Positions 62,312 through 64,000 of a stretch of 64,000 bases of DNA are shown piece by piece. A program made the position numbers and the translations under genes. How positions within the stretch are numbered: position 1 is the first letter of the stretch; the number at the start of each line of letters is the position of its first letter. Origin of the DNA: Cyclobacteriaceae bacterium (GTDB lineage: Bacteria > Bacteroidota > Bacteroidia > Cytophagales > Cyclobacteriaceae); contig JABFRS010000001.1 in the NCBI GenBank assembly GCA_013141055.1, positions 496,001-560,000 on the forward strand, read 5' to 3'. A model generated the notes under the pieces. It made no database searches. It was not told where the DNA came from and saw only the letters and a list, made by a program, of their open reading frames with translations.

Positions 62312-62737
62312 ATGAAATCAATCCTGTTTATTTCTTTGATACTATCTTCTTTCTTCGCGTCTGCACAAAGCACTACAGAGCTGCTTCGCTTTGATGGTCT
62401 TTATCAGACTGAGCCCGAAGTAGATCCGGAGACGTCGGATACCACCACCAATTTCATAAGATTCTATCCGGATGGAAAGGTGATCACCGTCGGATCTACC
62501 GGCAAAGCATATGATCTTAAAGGATGGTTTAACCTCAGACATGACGATATCTCCCAGGGAGAATATAAAATAACAAACAGGAAGATTGAATTTTCCAGCA
62601 CCAGCTCTTATGGTACAGTCACCTATGAAGGTGAGATCAACAGAGATCAAACGCTGATCTTGAATGTAAAGAGTATGATCAACGACTACCATGGCCTGGA
62701 GAAATACTTCTTTATCAGAGTCACGGGACTCAAATAA
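62312..62737 (+). CDS. Secreted paralogue of the preceding lipoprotein
   Basis: 141 residues; here the signal peptide ends in ASAQ without a Cys, so this copy would be soluble in the periplasm or outside the cell while its neighbour is lipid-anchored. Shared blocks: LRFDGLYQTEPEVDPETSDT, FIRFYPDGKVITVGSTGK, GWFNLRHDDISQGEYKITN, TSSYGTVTYEGEINRDQT and YFFIRVTGLK. It begins 3 bp after the preceding stop, so the two are co-translated. A perfect 12-bp hairpin follows. Confidence 0.8.
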   Translation: MKSILFISLILSSFFASAQSTTELLRFDGLYQTEPEVDPETSDTTTNFIRFYPDGKVITVGSTGKAYDLKGWFNLRHDDISQGEYKITNRKIEFSSTSSYGTVTYEGEINRDQTLILNVKSMINDYHGLEKYFFIRVTGLK

Positions 62738-62751
62738 CAATACTTTATATA

Positions 62752-62780
62752 GCTGATCGTTGAATCACTCAACGATCAGC
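62752..62780. terminator. Bidirectional terminator
   Basis: Perfect 12-bp stem (GCTGATCGTTGA with TCAACGATCAGC) and a 5-nt loop between the convergent stops of the small secreted gene and the hydrolase gene. No long T-run on the plus side. Confidence 0.75.
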
Positions 62781-62794
62781 CATCCATTTATAAT

Positions 62795-63628
62795 CTATTT
62801 ATCCAGTCCCATTTGTTTGGCCGTCTTGATCGCCCACTCTACCGTTGACGGCTTGGTGAAATTCTTGAAGAAGAACTCATTCAGCCAGTAGACCATCAGG
62901 TTGGGCTTCTCTTCTCCAACAAAATGAGTTGAGGCAGGAAGTACACAAAGATTTGAATTCGGGATTGCCCTGAAGATACTGATCGAGTGCTCCAGCAACA
63001 CAGCATCGCGGTCTCCTGAAACAATCATAACAGGCGCCTTGATCTTCTTTAATTGTGCGTAGTCGATATGAGGATTATCCACCATCAGCTTGATGTGCTT
63101 TCTCATCAGCGTATCCGGGATGGATGGATATTTCTTCATGAAATCAACTAATACCGGTTCCAATGCGGTACGATCCGGAAAGATATTAGCGCCACTCGCC
63201 ACCAGCCTCTTTACTCTTGCCGGATATGTATAGCCCATGATCAGACCGATGATACCTCCATCGCTATGACCCCAGATGTATGCTGAATCAATTTTCAACT
63301 GACCCATAAGTTCATTCACATCCGAAGCCATCATCTCATAATTCAACTCTTTGGAGCAGCCACTTTTGCCATGACATCTGCTGTCGATCGCAATGACTTT
63401 ATATTTATCGCTGAGGGATTTAAGCATGTTGGCCCGGGAGCCAATCGATCCACCATTGCCGTGCAGCAGCACCAGCGGCGGACCGCTTCCATACACCTCA
63501 TAGTACAATTTGATACCATTGACATTGGCAAATTTGCCATCTTTGGAGTTGCCATACGGTACCCCGGATTGGGCGGCCAGCATTCCCGAGATCATCAAAC
63601 ACAGTAAAAAGGAGATTGTTTTTTTCAT
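62795..63628 (-). CDS. Secreted alpha/beta hydrolase
   Basis: 277 residues with a signal peptide (residues 1-20, ending LAAQ). Classical alpha/beta hydrolase: LVLLHGNGGSIGSRANMLKS, VIAIDSRCHGKSG, nucleophile Ser122 in WGHSDGGIIGLIM, PVMIVSGDRDAVLLEH (Asp) and ASTHFVGEEKPNLM (His). It resembles 3-oxoadipate enol-lactonase- or haloalkane-dehalogenase-like enzymes in the broad family; the substrate is unknown. Divergent from an AraC-type gene 65 bp away. Confidence 0.88.
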   Translation of the reverse strand: MKKTISFLLCLMISGMLAAQSGVPYGNSKDGKFANVNGIKLYYEVYGSGPPLVLLHGNGGSIGSRANMLKSLSDKYKVIAIDSRCHGKSGCSKELNYEMMASDVNELMGQLKIDSAYIWGHSDGGIIGLIMGYTYPARVKRLVASGANIFPDRTALEPVLVDFMKKYPSIPDTLMRKHIKLMVDNPHIDYAQLKKIKAPVMIVSGDRDAVLLEHSISIFRAIPNSNLCVLPASTHFVGEEKPNLMVYWLNEFFFKNFTKPSTVEWAIKTAKQMGLDK

Positions 63629-63649
63629 TGTCTATCGATTTTAAACATT

Positions 63650-63657
63650 CAAATGTA
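63650..63657 (-). promoter_or_regulatory. -7 element of the hydrolase gene
   Basis: TACATTTG on the minus strand matches TAnnTTTG and lies 21 bp before the ATG at 63628. Confidence 0.55.
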
Positions 63658-63693
63658 TTGTCACGTTCTAACCCATAATTGTACATTTTGGAC

Positions 63694-64000
63694 ATGCAGA
63701 TAGAATTGTTTCCTTCCAATCGCAAAGACCTCAGTCAATTGATTGAAACATATTATTGTGTCAGAAGCCCGGAGCCCATCGATGCAAGCACAGTTCCCAA
63801 CGGCAGACCGGACGGATCGATTCTTCTCGAAGGTCAACTGGAATGGTATTTTCCTGACAAAGGCACCTTTGAACTTCTGCCTCCCTGCACACTTTACCCT
63901 GCCACTACTAACGGTGGTCGCGCCCGCACCGATGGGCCTACCGTTTGCCTGGCAATCAAATTCTTTCCCAAACTCTTTACACTGAACGGACTGAACACTG
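63694..64000 (+). CDS. N-terminal part of an AraC-family-type regulator, cut by the window end
   Basis: An open frame from ATG 63694 to the window end (102 complete codons, no stop). It begins MQIELFPSNRKDLSQLIETY, with LLEGQLEWYFPDKGTFELLP and VCLAIKFFPKLFTLNGLN. This matches the N-terminal domain that precedes the helix-turn-helix in Bacteroidetes AraC regulators (DUF6597-like). The DNA-binding part lies outside the window, so the identification rests on this part only. Divergent from the hydrolase gene and a possible regulator of it. Confidence 0.6.
   Translation, partial: MQIELFPSNRKDLSQLIETYYCVRSPEPIDASTVPNGRPDGSILLEGQLEWYFPDKGTFELLPPCTLYPATTNGGRARTDGPTVCLAIKFFPKLFTLNGLNT

Overview
The window reads as the chromosome of a Bacteroidetes bacterium, most likely a Cytophagales-type soil or freshwater organism. 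The evidence is a type IX secretion (T9SS) locus with a PorP/SprF-like protein and a giant substrate ending in a gliding-motility-type C-terminal domain; TAnnTTTG-type -7 promoter elements with no obvious Shine-Dalgarno sequences; Bacteroidetes-restricted families (DUF5683, DUF4290, DUF3109); and many small signal-peptide or lipobox proteins. No rRNA, tRNA or CRISPR was seen.

Region 1 (1-16 kb, minus strand) is a T9SS adhesin locus. It holds a 4764-residue protein with fifteen back-to-back repeats of exactly 92 residues, a PorP/SprF-like outer-membrane partner 4 bp behind it, and the start of a second PKD-containing protein that resembles the N-terminal part of the giant and is cut by the window edge.

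Region 2 (16.2-33.3 kb) is housekeeping: pyrG, yidC, parA, parB, DUF5683, dapB, lepB, then ung (opposite strand), apaG, a methyltransferase, a coiled-coil protein, rpsF-rpsR-rplI, a DUF3109 protein, a UvrD/PcrA helicase, DUF4290 and murA. MurA has Asp in place of the catalytic-loop Cys that fosfomycin attacks.

Region 3 (33.4-44.4 kb) is accessory and visibly more AT-rich. One or two genes at a time (an EVE-HNH modification-dependent nuclease, an unknown membrane-anchored protein, a frameshifted Imm70-like immunity gene, a YceI lipoprotein plus a beta-propeller protein, an esterase, a hydrolase) are separated by related intergenic elements of about 100-150 bp. In five of these units the sequence at the unit start is complementary to the left edge of the element that closes it, the arrangement expected of integron gene cassettes, yet no integrase gene is present in the window. 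The propeller gene carries four short palindromic GC-rich inserts placed in frame at the same point of four repeats.

Region 4 (40.5-55.6 kb) is a run of small plus-strand stress, detoxification and envelope genes: TPR lipoprotein, DUF1801, VOC proteins, TonB-C/MORN protein, rifampin ADP-ribosyltransferase, RibD/DHFR-like reductases, CPBP-like membrane protein, S41 protease, alpha/beta hydrolase and a serine hydrolase with altered active-site motif.

Region 5 (55.6-64 kb) has a methionine aminopeptidase, a 130-bp direct repeat carrying terminator hairpins, a REP-associated tyrosine transposase flanked by inverted REP sequences, further small genes, an MTHFR-like protein, a three-gene envelope cluster and a divergent hydrolase/AraC-type regulator pair cut by the window end.
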